Source: Acholoe squamosa (lineage: Eukaryota > Annelida > Polychaeta > Phyllodocida > Polynoidae). Taken from it: a stretch of DNA of 64,000 bases. The notes under the pieces were generated by a model. The model worked only from the letters and a program-made list of their open reading frames with translations. It did not search any database and was not told the DNA's origin. This document shows positions 62,848 to 64,000 of this stretch, in pieces (the stretch's first letter is position 1; each line of letters begins with the position of its first letter). A program made the position numbers and the translations under genes. The DNA is taken from positions 22,379,182-22,443,181 of the forward strand of contig OX439037.1 in NCBI GenBank assembly GCA_949317995.1, in the 5' to 3' direction.

Positions 62848-64000
62848 GTTACAGTATAGTCACACCATAATATTTTTTTTATATTATGGTGTGTATTAGT
62901 TACAGTAGTCACACCATGACATGGTGAAGGTGGTATGAAGGACCCAGACATATGAAATATTTTGAAAAACAAATTGAATTTATTCAATATAGTTTATTGT
63001 GATGATCTGTACAAGTAGGATTTACCATATAATTTCTCAATGAATCCTCTGACCATTTAAAAACTATAAATATCTATTAATCAAATGTTTTGTTCGTTGT
63101 TACTGAGCGAGTGTGGTATGCATTGCGTTGTACCTTCACATATAGAAGGTATTATCACTCACAGCCTTAACCTAAGTAGAACCGGTAATGAAGAGTAATT
63201 GTGGCAACCACAGAATATGACCTTAACCTAAGGAATAATGTGGGGTAAATGTGGCAACTACACAATTTTCCTCACATCAGCAAAGGGGGTGAGAATCATG
63301 GGTTTACACCAAACAGAAAATAGTTCCCCCCTAAATGATATATAATATTAGTGGGCATCAAGTTTTATCTCTGATAGAGTATTACAATGTACCAATAAGG
63401 ATCATATATGGTAAATTTAGATTGGGTCATACTTACATTGCTTCAAAAGTTATATTTAAACAAAATTACACAAAGAAGTCTCAAGTATATTTCATTACAA
63501 ATCATATATAGCCCCGTCAGTCGTCATGTATTCACTAGAGCAACAGCAAAATAATTTTGCAATTTTCTAAATTCAAATCAAAATCTACATAATATAGGGC
63601 CACCTGCACTGATGAGTAAATAACAAGTCTCCTCGTATAAAACCTTTCCTCAGGCATTCCTCAAGCAATTACACCTTCATGTACCAAATGGATTTTGCTG
63701 GCTAGTCATTTCCCAGCCTCTTGAAGTCATTATTTCATCCTTGGCTCTAAGCCAGGAAGTTGACTGCTAAATACTAGTAGCTTTCTTATCAACATACCGG
63801 TAGTTTCGTTCAACAAAAATGAAATAGCTCTCTTAAGTTATCATCATTTTTCAATTTCTTTCGACATTTCCTGCCGAATTCATGAATTTTACGCTGACTT
63901 TTTTGGAAGCCCCCGGAAATTGACCACCAAGAAAAATGTTTTCAGTGTCTTGAATGTTAAGCTTAGATATACTGACATTGATAGAATAGCAGTTTTAACT
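62848..64000. other. Right-end intergenic stretch
   Basis: A hairpin at 62863-62895 (CACACCATAATAT...ATATTATGGTGTG) and two diverged units with CCTTAACCTAAG...GTGGCAAC(C/T)ACA (63165-63270). No exon recognised. Confidence 0.45.

Overview
The window is nuclear DNA from an animal. It is AT-leaning, with spliced genes, short exons, long introns and a heavy load of mobile DNA. The three genes are metazoan: ribosomal protein RPL35A (eL33), the ciliary dynein-regulatory-complex protein IQCG (DRC9) and the Hedgehog transducer Smoothened (SMO). The protein sequences and the RPL35A-IQCG head-to-head pairing suit an invertebrate deuterostome. A lancelet is my best guess, but the species cannot be proved from the sequence alone.

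Layout. 1-5213: 5' part of RPL35A on the minus strand; its remaining exons lie beyond the left edge. 5213-15805: the divergent space between RPL35A and IQCG, filled with non-autonomous DNA transposons (several with clear target-site duplications), tRNA-like and SINE-like sequence and an ~80-bp repeat cluster. 15806-35115: seven coding exons of IQCG on the plus strand. IQCG intron 1 holds a 38-bp satellite. IQCG intron 5 holds a whole-looking 11.9-kb Ty3/Gypsy LTR retrotransposon in antisense (21678-33557), with LTRs that look identical. 35116-50568: intergenic, dominated by a palindromic repeat block of about 9 kb (37.76-46.69 kb) built of satellites. 50569-60790: a complete 12-exon SMO gene of 927 codons on the plus strand; intron 2 holds a 134-bp satellite bounded by inverted repeats. 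60791-64000: SMO 3' UTR and intergenic repeats, including one more MITE.

The genes are not an operon. RPL35A serves the ribosome, while IQCG and SMO are both linked to cilia (axonemal motility; Hedgehog signalling, which is ciliary in vertebrates). The RPL35A-IQCG divergent pair matches the arrangement I recall at human 3q29 and is probably ancient synteny.

Most interesting are the LTR element, whose pol frame carries a long C-terminal extension with two C2H2-type fingers and which has an extra multi-membrane-segment ORF in the env position; the large palindrome, whose arms provide an empty/occupied site pair for a small MITE; and several transposon insertions whose target duplications can be read directly. 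All splice sites and comparisons were made by eye; no alignment or database search was run.
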